64,000 nucleotides of DNA, taken from assembly GCF_000003605.2 (NCBI RefSeq), contig NW_003156739.1, positions 238,484 through 302,483 of the forward strand. Direction: 5' to 3'. The translations under genes were made by a program, and so were the position numbers. The notes under the pieces are model-generated. The model was given only the letters and a program-made list of their open reading frames with translations. It made no database searches and was not told where the DNA came from. Shown here in pieces: positions 37,501 through 52,100 of the stretch. The stretch comes from Saccoglossus kowalevskii (Eukaryota; Hemichordata; Enteropneusta; Harrimaniidae). Position 1 is the first letter of the stretch. Each line of letters begins with the position of its first letter.

Positions 37501-40500
37501 CGATCATAATCAAGACACGATTGGTTAGGAACTTTAACCGTGAATATATTAGCTTGTGGATCTATCCCACAATTAGAGTCCCTCACCTTCCAATATACCA
37601 GCATCTGACCTTGCTGGACCGCCATCAACAACCATCGTGACATAAGCACCAAGGACGCCATTTTGTCCCACCTTTCCACCAACTACTCTCATGCCGAAAC
37701 CATTGGCTGATTGGAAAGAAATGCGATATAGATGAATTGTGCCTAATTCATATGTGTCAACTCAGACATGATCTAACCACAACTGTACACCAATGGATTT
37801 TCTGACAAAAGTTCAGTCCAGATAATAAGAGGAATATAGAGATATAACTTATAACTGTTCAGAGAAGATTCGTCATCTCAGCAAGTACGCACATATTATC
37901 AGGTAATTTAATATGATTCTAAATCATAAACATTGTTATTTGTATGTGTTGTGTCTAATTAACAATTAATACACACATTATAATTACAAAATGGATTTTA
38001 AAAATGAAAATGTATTTTGAAAACGAAATCAGATTTTAAAAATGAAAATGTATTTTGAAAACGAAAATGGATTTTAAAAATGAAAATGAGAAGAATGCCG
38101 CGTCGTTCACGACAACAGAGCTGGAAAACTCTATCAAGGGCGAGTACCTCTGACAGCGTTTTTTAAAAAAAGGATTATAAAATGCAAATGAGTTTTCAAA
38201 ATGTAAATTAATTGTAAAAATGGTTTTATAAAATGCCATGTTGTGAGCCACTTCGGTTGCCGTACTGCACATGGATAATGATAGGTCGAATTTGATAAAG
38301 ATCGATGGAACTATTTGGGATTAACATCCCATATCCCCACCCCTTCACACCGAAGGTCATTCAATTGAGACAACCATCTCCACTAACATTTTGGACAATG
38401 TTACGAGAATGGAAAAGTCGTTTAAGCTGAACCACTGCTGAACGTCTAACCGGTTTCGTTTATTCCATGAGGGTGGGTGGTTACCACACATAACATAATG
38501 TTCTCTTTGAGTTAAATTGGACGTTCATCCAGTTTAGCTATTTATCTATACATTTACGATGATTATACCAAATAAAATAATGTTTTCTTCGTGTTAAATT
38601 GGACGTTCAACCATTTTATAGCTAATACCCTGAATATAAAAGGATGCTCTTTCGCTAAACTCCACGTTTGACATTTGAAATGCGAATGTGTGAATTATCC
38701 AGCACATTAGTTTCAATGAGACGTAAGTAGTGTCTGGAGAATCATACTTTAATACTCATTATGTGATCTGACGAATATACAGCTGGTTTGTTGCATTTTT
38801 GCGTCATATGAATGGCCTTAGGTGTGCTGTGACACATTCACCAATATGTATATAACACCTTGTTCAGAGGCATTTATTTGGAGTTCGAAAAAAAAAACCT
38901 CAATGCTTCACACTAAATCATCTGCCTAACAACTTTTATAATTTGAATGTTCATGTAATCATAGATTCACAATGTATATATTTATTTCTCATACCGTTAG
39001 TTAATCATGAAATAAAGGATCATATGCCATATTGCACACAAACCATATGATATAGAATATTTACACTTTAAACGTATTGTGGCGTTGAGCGTAATTAACT
39101 TTATTTAATGCTATTCAAACGTAACAACTTGCTACTTTGGTATTGGCCACGTAAAGATAACGTCGTCATTGGACTGTGAAAGTGATAATGACCTCTTGTA
39201 TATTAATTATTGACCCCCCACACACACATATAACCAAGACAATAGGTATATATTGCATCTGATCAGTAATTTTAACAGAATTGATAATGTTTATAGTATT
39301 TATTTCTAAGCCACACTTTCTACGCATTCATTTTGAATACAGACACCCTACACGAACTCGGACTTTTTTGAATTGACAGATTGCAAAATCATTGGTTCTA
39401 CTACATGAATTGATTTTATTCCTTAACCTAAACACGAAAGCGTTCTCGCATACTGCGAGACATCATCTCGCGAGATACTTAAGTATTTGTGAGCATGCTT
39501 ACTTACTTCTAGTTGATTTGTCGTGCTTATCTTGACAAAGAAGGACGCGTCGTACCGTCGTCTCTGCTGTACTCCGCTGTCTCTAAACAATGTAAATACA
39601 TATAATTTAGAGAAATATTTTCACACACATTGGCGCAAGCTGCTTTTCAATATATTCTATTTTTTTCAAAATGGAATTGCCGAGCATAAACACACATATA
39701 ATATAGTACATCCTACCTCCAATTGCTGCAGTGCAGCGGTCGCTCTAGCATCACCCTCCGTCAAGTCGATTGTATCCATCCGCCGAATCTTGGGCAAAAC
39801 GCGTTCCCTACGTGGTCTACGTTTGGAAACAGACTGCTGATGAACTACTCGTTCCCGGTATCTCTCATCTTCATTCGCACTAGTGCTATAAACAGTGGCA
39901 ATATTTTGACTGTGAGAGCTCAGACAATAGTCCATTTCGTGTGCACTGTGTGACAGTGGCATCTGTTCGCCATAACCATGACTAGGGTACGACCCCACAA
40001 CTAGCAAATGTTGATTTTCTTTCAGAAGTTCTGCCTCGCTGTCAGAGGTACTCCCCCTGGATAGAGTCTTCAAGCTCTGTTGTCGTGAACGACGCGGCAT
40101 TCTTCTCCTTCGTTCACTCATAGCTGTCTCTCTCTGTGCAGGCACTTCCCCATCCGCCTTTCGTCTACAGCTAAGTGATCTTGGTTTATGAATGGATGGG
40201 GACAGTTGTATTCTGTCAGGAGTGTGATATGTAAATTCTTGGTGAGATATTCTTCGTCTTGGCACCCTTTGGTCTTGTTTATTCTGAAAATGTTTGATAC
40301 ATAAAATATTTACAAGAAAACCTCATTGAACCCGCTAAACGCCACAAATTAATATACCCAACCTGTTGGCAACTGTTACCTGTTGGTAACTGAATGTAGA
40401 ATTCTACTTTGGGGAGTGGGGTGGGAAAAGGTAACCTTGTTTTCAAAGGCAACCACAATTCAGTCTGGTCTACCACAACGTTATGTCCACAACATAGTAG

Positions 40501-43500
40501 TTTACAATTCGTGAAATTTGAAGTTATGTTTGCAAATGGATACAAAATATTAAGGAGGATTTTTTGCACCTTCACAGGATCTCATATAAATCAAATATTC
40601 GATGTGTGCACGGGTCAGTCCTTCTACTTCGCAAATTCTGTCAATAAGATCAATGTCTGTAGTTCATGATCATTTAAATATTCCTTCAACTCGACAGCTT
40701 TCTATCTTTTCAAAACTTTGTAAATTAATTCCAATTTTGGATTATTTTCGCTCGTTGTATCGCTATCAATCGCCATGTTGCCAACCAGATGATGTGGTTT
40801 GGTTTGGCCCCCAAGCGGAAGTTCATGCGATTTCTCGCGCTTCGTGAGATCTCGTCTGTCATTAAGGAAAAAGGCCTTTTCTGAAACACATATGTTCAAT
40901 CTGAAAATTCGTAAATATTTCTCTGTTGGTACACCACGAAATGTTCAATCGAAACTAGCTTCAATATCTAATGTGTGTTTGTCTTGTACTCCAGAACGAA
41001 GTCAGCGTACCCGTCGGTGCGCTTTGAGCAATGCAACATGGGTAACTGTATAATAATAATAATAATAATAACTTTATTGCATCCTTAGAATTACAAATGT
41101 TCTATTGGTTTACAGCAATAAATATATAAGTGATTAAAAAAATCAAAGTACGATAACGTAAAAAATAGAAAAAAAAGAGTCAAGGTATTATATCCAAAAA
41201 AAGCTCATTTCTTAAAATAAATGATTTATGTAAAAATTCCCCTAAAAGTTTTATTATATTTCTGTCATTACTTTTCATTAAATATGTGAATTTTTGCAGG
41301 TTGGTAATGATTTCTTTGGGGAATAAAATATTGGAAATAAAATCATTTCTATCTGTTTGATATCGTGGGCAAACTAAAAGAAAGTGTAATTCGTCTTCGA
41401 TCTCCTGTAATGGGCATTGTTTACAAATTCTATTTTCTAATGGGGTTTTTGGATTGGTATGTCTGCCTTTTTCAATGTCTGATTGTAACTGTATGTCACA
41501 TTGTAGCCAATACAATGAATGGTATGACTTTACGTGAAATACTAATCCATCATTTCGATTCAACGCTTTCAAAGTGGAAGACAGGTGGAAGACTACTGTT
41601 TTGTTATGTTTTGTATTTTTTTAATACGGCGATAATCTCAGTCTTTTACACTGAAAGTGATTTGAAATAATTGTCATGGGAAGAACTCTCGAGTACAGGG
41701 AACCTCATCGCGTATCACCATAAATCATTGCTAGAAGTGAAGTTTAATATTTTAGATTAATATTCTCACAATCCAAATGCTCGCATGACAAGTGTTATCT
41801 CAAAACATTTTAAATTGTCGTTCAAGTTTACAAATAAAATGATACAACAAATTGGAAGAAATCCATCCGGTCTATTTGGTCATCTACACACCTTTGTTAA
41901 CATAGCTCAGAGATCCCGTTGTGTGCGAGGTCGCCACGAGAATAGCTTTTGCCCTTCAAATAGAATTCTATTCTCCCGCGTCACCACGTCGACTGTACCA
42001 CAATACCATGGTTACATAGTCAGGAGAACAGAGAACACAATACGAAAATAGAACACTATTTGAGGGACGAAAGCCTTGTGGATTTCCGGTTCTTAAAAAG
42101 ATCGCGCCTGTAATTTGGTCTATACTCACGACATGTGTCGTTTTTCTGTTGACATAAGGTCCAGCCTCCAATGTCCCAACTTTGTCTTTAAAGTCTGTGG
42201 CCTTTACCATAGGTTTGGTAGCTCCTCCGTGACACCAACGTCCCGTCAAGCATAACAACTGTCGTTTCAACTCGCACATTTTACATCGCAGCTTGTTCTC
42301 TGGCTACATATACAAAAAAGATACTACATTGGCAGGCTTACACATTGGTCACCCAAAATAACCGAGGCGAATTATATGTAGGTTATATCACCAACACCGG
42401 CGACTTTTAAACCGTTTGAAATTCGCCTAACTTCTTTTCAAAAATCAAAATAATTAAATTTGACCATGATTCTATAAAAAATAGAAGTAGACTTAAAAAA
42501 AAACTTGTATATTTTTCTCTGGCACTTATTTTAGAATAGCGAGAACAAAGAGTTAAAGCAGGGGAGTCGTCACCTGGGCATGCATCAGATGGCCATAACG
42601 TGTCATTGTCTACAAATGAGCGTCTACCCGTGAGCCTTTGCGTTTTTAGCGTGTTTTGTTATCATCGCTTGGTGACGACCCTCCCGCTTTAATTAGTGGA
42701 CTTGTGCTAGTAGGCTAGACTATCCTCGGGTGAAAACATCCGGGCATTTTTTGTTAGCGCCTGAAAATTCTCAGAAAAAACTTCAGGTTAATTTTCGAGA
42801 CTCTCTTGAACAGTATAACATCATCAATAATACATATGCAACATGTTTAAGTTTGGTTGCTCGGGATCACCTCAAAGTTGAATTTGTGTTGTTTGCTCGA
42901 CTCTAGCTTTAGTTGGAAAAACAATGGTGTAGGAACGCACTGTTCCATCACCCACCCCCACATCCGGTTTGTTTCTTACCATTTCATCGGCGGAAATATA
43001 AAATGAACCACACTTTATACACACTCGTCGACTGCAGTCACAGCATATTCTCCCGACTCCGTCCGCAAACTTCTTGGAATAGCAAAGCCGGCACAACTGG
43101 AGGTCAATCTCTCTGAAACATCCCGATGCCCGTTCACTTTCCTTCGCAGCAATCACTTCTTCATATCTTCTGATTTCGTTCTCAAGTGTCCTGAATTATT
43201 GAATTATGGAAACCCCCAAGTTAGTATCAACTACAAGTTCAATGTTGAAAGTTACAGTAACCGTAAAAAATAAATCCTTTGAATGTCAAATAAAGCCGAA
43301 TATTTCCTTCATTTTGAGATGTTTTTATAGATGTTGCCCAATACGTGTACTTAATAGGAAGTTATCTCCATTTGCTTAAATTAAGAAAAAATAATTGGAA
43401 AAATATACAAAAATGTGGAAAATGTGCCATCAAAATTTGGCGGGAAAAAGTATGTCACTTTGTCTACGTCGGGATTTCAATATATAGAATATGTTTATTG

Positions 43501-46145
43501 AAAACAAGATCTAAGAAAATGCAATTACAAGATATTAAATGGCACGAACCTAAGAAACAAAGAAATAACAACTACAATTAATTTAAAAAAAAACAATTAA
43601 ACAAATATTAAATATAATCCTGAATTATTAAATACTGTGGAATACCCAAGAACACGTATACTTAATGTTTTATTGAAATCTTAGTAGTGGTCATTGAGAT
43701 ATCTGTTATACAAACTATGTAATCGGTATACACGAATTTTCAATCCAAAATTTCGCAATGTATAAAGTGCCAAGTTTAATTAAAATGTAAGTCTGTTGCA
43801 TTGTACCAAAGCACCTATGTATACAATTTAATTTTTTTCTTGAAGTATTAGTTTAAAATTTAAAAATGTTTAATTATTAGGAAAAATAGGTAATTAGTAT
43901 GCACAGATTTCATATCAACAATGTGATTGTTTTTTAAGGACAAACAAAGTTTGAATACAACTTTAAGACGAAGATTGGTAGAATTACTAGTATTTGGTTG
44001 GAGTTTGTTTGCGATCAGCTAAATTACCGTAATCTAAAAAGCTTTTCGAATGTTTAAAAAATTGTAAACGGCATTAAATGATGCTGTTCATTCCCAAATT
44101 AATTTTGATTTCATGATTTTTGATTATAGTTTATAGGTTCATCTGTTAATTGGAGTTATGGATGATACCATTTTTAATGTGTCATGCTTAATCTTATTTC
44201 GTAATGCTTTTATTTTTTTGTATTACTTCTCAAAGGGCGGCGGTTTTCGCGCCACGCATGTGCGAGATGAGATATGAGATGTTAACAACCTTTAATTAGT
44301 TATTATTTTAGGTGATTGAAAAGAGTCACTGGCGATAATTAGTGCAAGTTTCGCCCAGCTCATAACTCGTACTTGTAATTTCCATTAGAAAAGTGCATTG
44401 GATTGTAGGCAAATCAATGTTTTTCAACACAACGCGACAAACTCCCTCCCCACCCCGGAATTGAGTGTCATCATAGTACACAGTTTCGGGGCCTGTGTAA
44501 TGCTGTCAGCATCCGTTATTCTATGTTTTTGTCATATTACCTTAAACCCTGAAAATAGAAGTGTACATGGAATCATTGGAATAAACGGTGTGCATTGCCG
44601 TGTGATAACTGTCATAAAGGTGACAGGTCATACATGTTTACAACTCTGGAAGGACAATTGGAATCTACCAGGTGTGCTTGTGATTGACATAACAAAGGAT
44701 GTTTACAATCTACTGACTTGCCTACGTAGTACAGCTGCTAGCAAGACCACATTCTGATTGGCTCATGTGGAAACCCAGGTGGTGTACCTGAATCTGGGCC
44801 ATTTATACCTTTAAATAGGCTAGACCATGGAAGGTACTAACGTTAGTACCTTCCATGGCTAGACTGAGCACAGTTGTGGTCATCTATTTCAACTGAGTAC
44901 CTTGTGTGTTGCTGCTATATTGTGAGACATGTGATACAGGCTTCAAACATCATTCTGTGAGACTTGTATGAACTGCTCTGCGATCTCCTGCTATCAGCGG
45001 AGCCCTCCAGAATAACAGCGTTCCTCTTTAAGCAAGAACCCTGTATTTCTTCGTCGTTGTGTTGCAGAAGCCATTTACTGTCATCAATTTCTACATCGTG
45101 GAACTATGAGTTATCACCAATGCACACTTCCCTAGATAATCCCCTATTTTAGTGAATTTATTATTCTGCCCTTTGTTTCTTGTAAATATTTTGAGTGGTA
45201 TTAAAGCCAGGAGCTTTAACTTGATATTTTGGTGTATGTGTATTTCATTTCCAGTACTATTGTCTTGTCTACCCCATTATAGTGAAAGAATCCCCTGTCC
45301 AGTATGAGTTCTGTGGGTGCCCCTCCGAATATGAATAAGCGGGCCTTACACTGTGACAAATGCTCTATCGCTGTAATGTCAATTATCATAATCTTTTTAC
45401 TGTTCTACCAAATGATATTTCAAAATACTGTAAAAAAAATCTCATTTTTGTGTGGGAACTCGTTATAAGAACTAAAGAGCACTTTCTCTACTAGGACGGG
45501 TTGGTACGTGTAGAGCCAGAAAAGGTGGGAGGAGAAAGGGGGGGGGGTAATACAACTGCAATAAACACGTAATTACTACTACCTCCGCCTAATTAGTTCG
45601 TTGCCTAGACTACTCACGCGCAGAAATGCTCTCATTTTCTTCACATTTACGTGAGTGCTAGCTACTTGAGAATGAGAAGTTGAGATATAAATATTCGTAT
45701 CAGTTTCAGCTATTTAGAGCAATTATGATGACTCTTATAGCCCCGATATAGCCTCATATTGCCAATATTTCACAAAGTGACATTTGCTGAAAATACAGTG
45801 CTTAAGTCTGTCGTAAATTATTTGATTAGTAACTTTCTATTATATTATTAAATTTGTATTATTTTGTTAAAACTTTTTATTTTTGAAAGAACGCCGTTTT
45901 GTATGTTATGTGTAGGTACTTTGAGATGCCAGGGAGAATTTCAAATTATTTAGTTTGTACTAAGAAGCGGAGTAATATTAAAATAAACTCACATAAAATA
46001 AAACCACATTTCATATCGCTTTACAAGATGGAGTAATTCAACCGATTAATGTAGAACAAATAACGTATTCACCATGAATAGAAAATTACAGTTTTTTTAA
46101 CGGAATAAACAAGATAAAAGTTGATTTGTGAAAAAGGAAAATTTT

Positions 46146-46196
<51 letters not shown>

Positions 46197-49100
46197 ATGT
46201 TTATTTTCGTGCTGAAAATACAGTGTTTAAGTCTGTCGTAAATTATTTGATTAGTAACTTTCTATTATATTATTAAATTTGTATTATTTTGTTAAAACGT
46301 TTTATTTTTGAAAGAACGCCGTTTTGTATGTTATGTGTAGGTACTTTGAGATGCCAGGGAGAATTTCAAATTCTTTAGTTTGTACTAAGAAGCGGAGTAA
46401 TATTAAAATAAACTCACATAAAATAAAACCACATTTCATATCGCTTTACAAGATGGAGTAATTCAACCGATTAATGTAGAACAAATAACGTATTCACCAT
46501 GAATAGAAAATTACAGTTTTTTTAACGGAATAAACAAGATAAAAGTTGATTTGTGAAAAAGGAAAATTTTAACAATATTCAGAAGCAAAAGGCATCACAT
46601 GCATCAAAACGAAACGAACAAATCTCTAACTATGGGAAATGGTTTTCAAGTTAAAAATATGAACACATCGCAATTTGGAAAAAAAATGATCAAACATATT
46701 CAACAGTTATCAAATGCAGTTAATACTATGTATTAAAAAGTAACTGTTCTTCGATTACTGGCAGTAAATTAGAAAAAAATAATTATATTGTATTTTCAGA
46801 TATAATCTGTGGCTGTGTTATAAACATGTGTTGCGGTAGCCAAAAATTAGAGCATCAGAAAAATGAGAATCCACATCAGTTAACCGTCTCCTAGCAACAC
46901 TCGCATCTTTGTCGTCACATACCTGTAGGCTATGCGGTAATACGATTTGCAAATGTATTCCTAAATTTGTCCATCTTTAAAATCAATTTCTGAAGAGTGT
47001 ATCAACTTCCGGTTCCAGTTTTTTAATCTATGGGGAACAAAACTAGGATGCCCAAGAACATTGTCAGCAAAACAGATTATATTAGGAGACAAGGACTTCT
47101 CCCCTCTACTAAACCATATAATTATAATTGTTAAAAGAAATATCTATACGTGTAAATTAAAAAAGGAACTACCATGCTTTAATCTCATAATATCTGACAT
47201 ACGTTACACGCAAAAGATAGAGTTAGAAATTTCAAATAGAAGACATACAATGTCCATTTTTCTGGACAAGTGGGGAGACTTCAATTGTTAATGGGTATTC
47301 AGTGTCTATTTTGTATGGGTTATACTAGCTGTGACATTTGTTGTATGTTGACATTGTGCTGTAAAGAATTTCTATTGAATGGAATAAAAGATAGTTAAAC
47401 CAAAAAAAAAACAAAAAAAAAACTTCCGGTTCCACCTTTGAAGTACCGGGCCACCAAACACTTACATCGAAATAGATGGAAATGTAGGCTTACCGTATTC
47501 GTTCCTCGCCGGCTCTTTCATAGGCTTCCTGCTTCTCCCAGACTTGTCTCAGGACGGCTACTTCTTCCGCAGTTAGATGGTCCAGTTGGACATCGGGCAT
47601 CGGGCCTTCACGTGCATCCGGGATCGGCGATAAAGGAGTCTTCACTTCATGCGCAGATGTCGATTTAAACATCTGTAAAGACACAATTAGTGTGGACCAG
47701 TTTGTTCAGTAATGGTGGTAAGGAAACATTCAAACCGCGTATGCATACATTAACTTTGAATAAATCACCGGTATTTGACTCAGTGGAACCTATCTTGGAT
47801 GCTTATCCACGTGTGTGTAAATCGATTCAATTATATTTGTTGTTGTTTAATTATAGTTATTATTTTTCATCCGTATTTAGTTTGTGTCGACAGACAATCA
47901 TTTTCTGTATTTGTTCGTTTTCATTTCATTCGATTCCAAGCATTATTCTCTGAGTTATGTCTGTTAGAAGCCGTTTCATGCTTCATTTCACCTCACAATA
48001 CATGTATTTCTATGACAAAGAAGCACAAATCAATTTATTGTAAGCCATTTACGTAATGTTCACAAACATGCCTTTGTCACAGCAAACGCAAAAAAAGTCG
48101 CAACTTTGTAGCGGATTAAGCCGAAAAGTTTATTCTACAGTGACCTTCTCACATGGCACACCAATCATAGTGTTTCCCTCCAATTTTAAAATCCGCGGTG
48201 TAATCCTATTAACCCTATATGAAGGGTGTTTTAGTGCATGTTTAGCGTGGATTGTTCTAATTGCACTTTGATGCCAGACTTCCCTTTCAAAATAAACGAC
48301 ATATTACAGTCTACCATAGTCTCTTACTTGTGTTACCATTACACAATCACAGTGCTCACAGTTTTTTGGACCTGGTCGAATTTGTGCGATAGACAGCCAC
48401 AGAACCAGCAACATGAAGACGTGACTTATTCTCGGAACACGGAGAGTTCGTTCAATTGACCGACAGCGTTACATTCGCAGCATTGTTTGGTAAATGGCAG
48501 CTATGGTAAAGTAGGAATAAACAAGTCGCTAATTCAGAGCCGAGTCATTGCATTGACCCAGCTATGTAGAAGAGTGCCAACATTTTAAACAATGCGTTCT
48601 ACAGCCATATCTGACTGATTATGTTCAAATTTTAAATATTCATTATAGATGTCATAGATATACAGATGTATACAAATTGGCCGACTGATGGCCATTTTGT
48701 TTTAAATAATACTGTTCCGGAACAATATCTCTCAATATTGACAAGTACTTGTTTGACGATCCAATTCAAAATGGTCGATTGGTGGCCATTTTTTGTGGTA
48801 AAAAACATCAAAAATCAGGTATGTCTGCCAATCCGGAACCGGATCTCGGCCGTATATGAACGGATTTCGTTCAAACTTGTTACATACACTAGACATTATT
48901 GCTCCTTGATGCACGTCTTTTTGTTTTTCAGTTTGGATTCAAAGTGGCCGACTGGCGACCATTTTGTTTTAATCAATGCAGTTCTACAGCCATATCTCTG
49001 GCATATGCTTTGACTGATTATGTTTTTATAATTTCATTATAGATGTCGTAGATATACAGATGTATGAAAAATGGCCGACTGGTGGCCATTCTGTTATAAT

Positions 49101-52100
49101 TAATGCTGATCCAGAGCAATATCTCTAAATATTGAAATTTACTTGTTTGATGATCAGATACGAGATGAATGAATGTCATTGAATATTTTAATGGTAAACA
49201 AATCATCACAAGCAAGCATCAGCTTCTGGGTCCATATCGCTGACATTATTATGTTCCAACTATATTAATTTAAACAAAATTATATATCTTAAATTTGATA
49301 ATCAAGGACAGTACCATGCGTGGCTTGTTTTCGCTGAAGGGACATTTTTTTATCATATAAACTTTTTTATCATTTAACTCGCTAAGAATCAAGGAAATAA
49401 ATACACACCTAAAAAGACTTTTTCGGCGGAAATGTAAACCAGCTAAAATAAAGTACTTCACATTAATAATAACAATGGAATAGTTATAACTGGCGCTTTC
49501 GACCATACCGACAGTAACAGGAGTGTGTTACTAATTACACATATAAATTTGTCCCACGGCAAGAGCATGAGGGCTTTGTATAATTAGTGAGAAGTCGATA
49601 TAACTATGACATTTCATTTAGAAAACTTTATAATATAAAGAACATTATGCTTGATTTTGTGATTAGACAAAACCCAATTTCTGTCAAGTGCAGGTTAGCT
49701 TCAGTGCTTCAGGATTTGTTGCCATACCAACAGATATTGTAATTTCTCATTGTGATCACCATATTAAAGCGCGGTAGTCACAAGTATGAGGTTTGACCTG
49801 GGCGCACTGATTACCGCCGGTGACTTCTTGATACCTTCGAATAACAATTACCTAATTCCCCAGCTCCTGAGAGCGAGGTTATTTGTAGTTATGTTGGCGA
49901 TCGCCGCTGTGTCTGCGGAAGTACTATGGGAGATTGCATGATGGGAGTGAAAAGTCTTTTGATCAGTAAAATAAATAATAAAAGGGGCATTCAATCATGA
50001 AATGGTACTTATCTTCTACTTTGTTATTTGAAAACTAAAGTGACTGTGAAAATTAAATATGTATGTAAATATGGATGTAATAATGAAAGGAAATTGAACT
50101 GGTATGAAAGGGCAGTAAATGTAGCCAGAATGCAAGGTCAGAATCTGAGGTAAAAATACGTCACAATACATCCATCAAGGCGGTTGCAAAGTGTCAACAA
50201 CTATGGATGAGGTAAAAGACTTCGTTTGCAGTTTGCGTGAATGACCGGGCAGAAAAATGCATGCATGCGCTTCAGTAACAGTATTTGCTGCTTGTTTGTG
50301 CAATGGAAATTAATACAAGAAATGTTGCCAAAAGACATGTCCTTCTAGTAAATAAAACAACCTTGGGACGTTTATCTTGAGAAATTTAGAAGACGAAAAT
50401 CCCTCGGGACAGGGACAGTCGTTGTGAAACAATAGACATGCTTCGCCAGGGTATCAAGGTTATTTTGATTATTTGAAGATGGAAACTGCTGCTTTATGGA
50501 AGAGCAAATTTCAATGTCATTGGCACGGTAATGACGTTTTTAGAGGGGCGACTCGCTAGAAGTATTCGCCGTGACTCCAGACTTTTTATTTGGGTTTATA
50601 CAACACTTACTTGTTACTATCAAGAAGGTTTAATGTCATGTTTGTATTCGCACAATGTGTTTGGTTTATTGAAACACTTAACATTCCTCAAAAGAAATTA
50701 AAATGGTTACACTAACTGCTAAAACACATATATAAAACATACACATTTTACAAGAATTACTGGTTAAAAAAATCAACAAACTACAATTACAAAAAAACAA
50801 TTGATATATGTTGATAATAATATTGAAAAAAACAATAGATGAAATAATAATTAAAAAAAGAGCAATAAACAGTAAATCAATTAAAGATGGAAATGAGGAA
50901 AAAAAACGTATTAAAGGAGAAAAGTATTTATGTTAATTCGCCAGAAGATGTTGCTGTCTAAGGTTCGTGTTATTTTTAATAAATTGGGCAACTGGTATTT
51001 GTACATTCAGGTTTGTATCACCCACTCATATTCGTGAAGTTTATAATGTGCTTAGTAGTCTCTTCAAATAGTGCTTTCCGCGATTTTTCGTAAAAGGGGC
51101 ATTCAATCATGAAATGGTACTTATCTTCTACTTTGTTATTTGAACACAGTTCGCAGATTCTTTTTCCTATTTCGGTTTTTGGTTTCGTGTACCTCCCTGT
51201 TTCAATTTTGTTCCCTCCCTGATTGTTCAGACGGAACCTACTTAGACATTCACGTAGTTCGGCACAATGTGAATGAGGGGTTTATTGTCAAAATATATAC
51301 AGGTGCTTGTATGCCTATTGAAACTATACAAAATTTGACCAATGCACACCTGTTTCATGCGTTAAAAGAACATTGCGATGCTCTCATGGAATTGTTAAAT
51401 CTTTGTATCATTCCCAACTGTCACCAAACTGTACGTTTTGACGACTCGTATGCACTTCTGGGACTTGTAATAATTTTCTGGAAACTGTACAGCAAATCAC
51501 ATATTTTCCTTATTAATTGTTTTTCTGAATTTCAGTTTTTATTGTTCATAATTATTTACAGTAATAATATATTTTTCCAATTGTGTGCATGACAGCTTTG
51601 CCCACATACATTAAGACAGGATGATATGTACGGATGTGTGGGAGTACTAGTATGTTAATAGATTAATAGGCCAATCCTTTGCTTCAATTCCAACTACATC
51701 TCTGAAAATATCACTTGCTGTTTATCATTCATATTTTGATATCCCACAATGTTTCGATTGCGTATCTGGAGATTCTAACTACTATTTCGCAAAATTTGAA
51801 AAGCCTTGCTTCTACCAGTAATTTAAGTCAACTCCCTTATTGTCCTTCACAGTGAAGGTTAATGCAGATATATTGTAAATTACACAGAGGTAACATTACA
51901 ATACATTTCCCTTCACTTTCCCCTGTATTACATAACAATCTTTGAGCTGAGGCAGTGTTCTGTACATAATATACAATGGAAACGCAACTTTAGAAAAGAC
52001 AATGCAATAATTCTAGGTTCACTGTTCATCCGAGGCAAATCACGCGGTGCAATTTTGTCAAACAAAGTGAGAGAAGACTGGGAGAAGCACAGTTATACGT

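Noticed and set aside
40378-40480. Possible extra RIM exon on - (DQTELWLPLKTRLPFPTPLP...)
   Set aside because: A donor exists (CAG|gttggg or ACAG|gtaaca), but the acceptor lacks a pyrimidine tract, only the weaker donor keeps phase, and the peptide does not resemble RIM.
51140-51592. 150-codon + strand frame
   Set aside because: Its first part is the antisense of a LINE reverse-transcriptase C-terminus; the rest is hydrophobic AT-rich translation with no family match.
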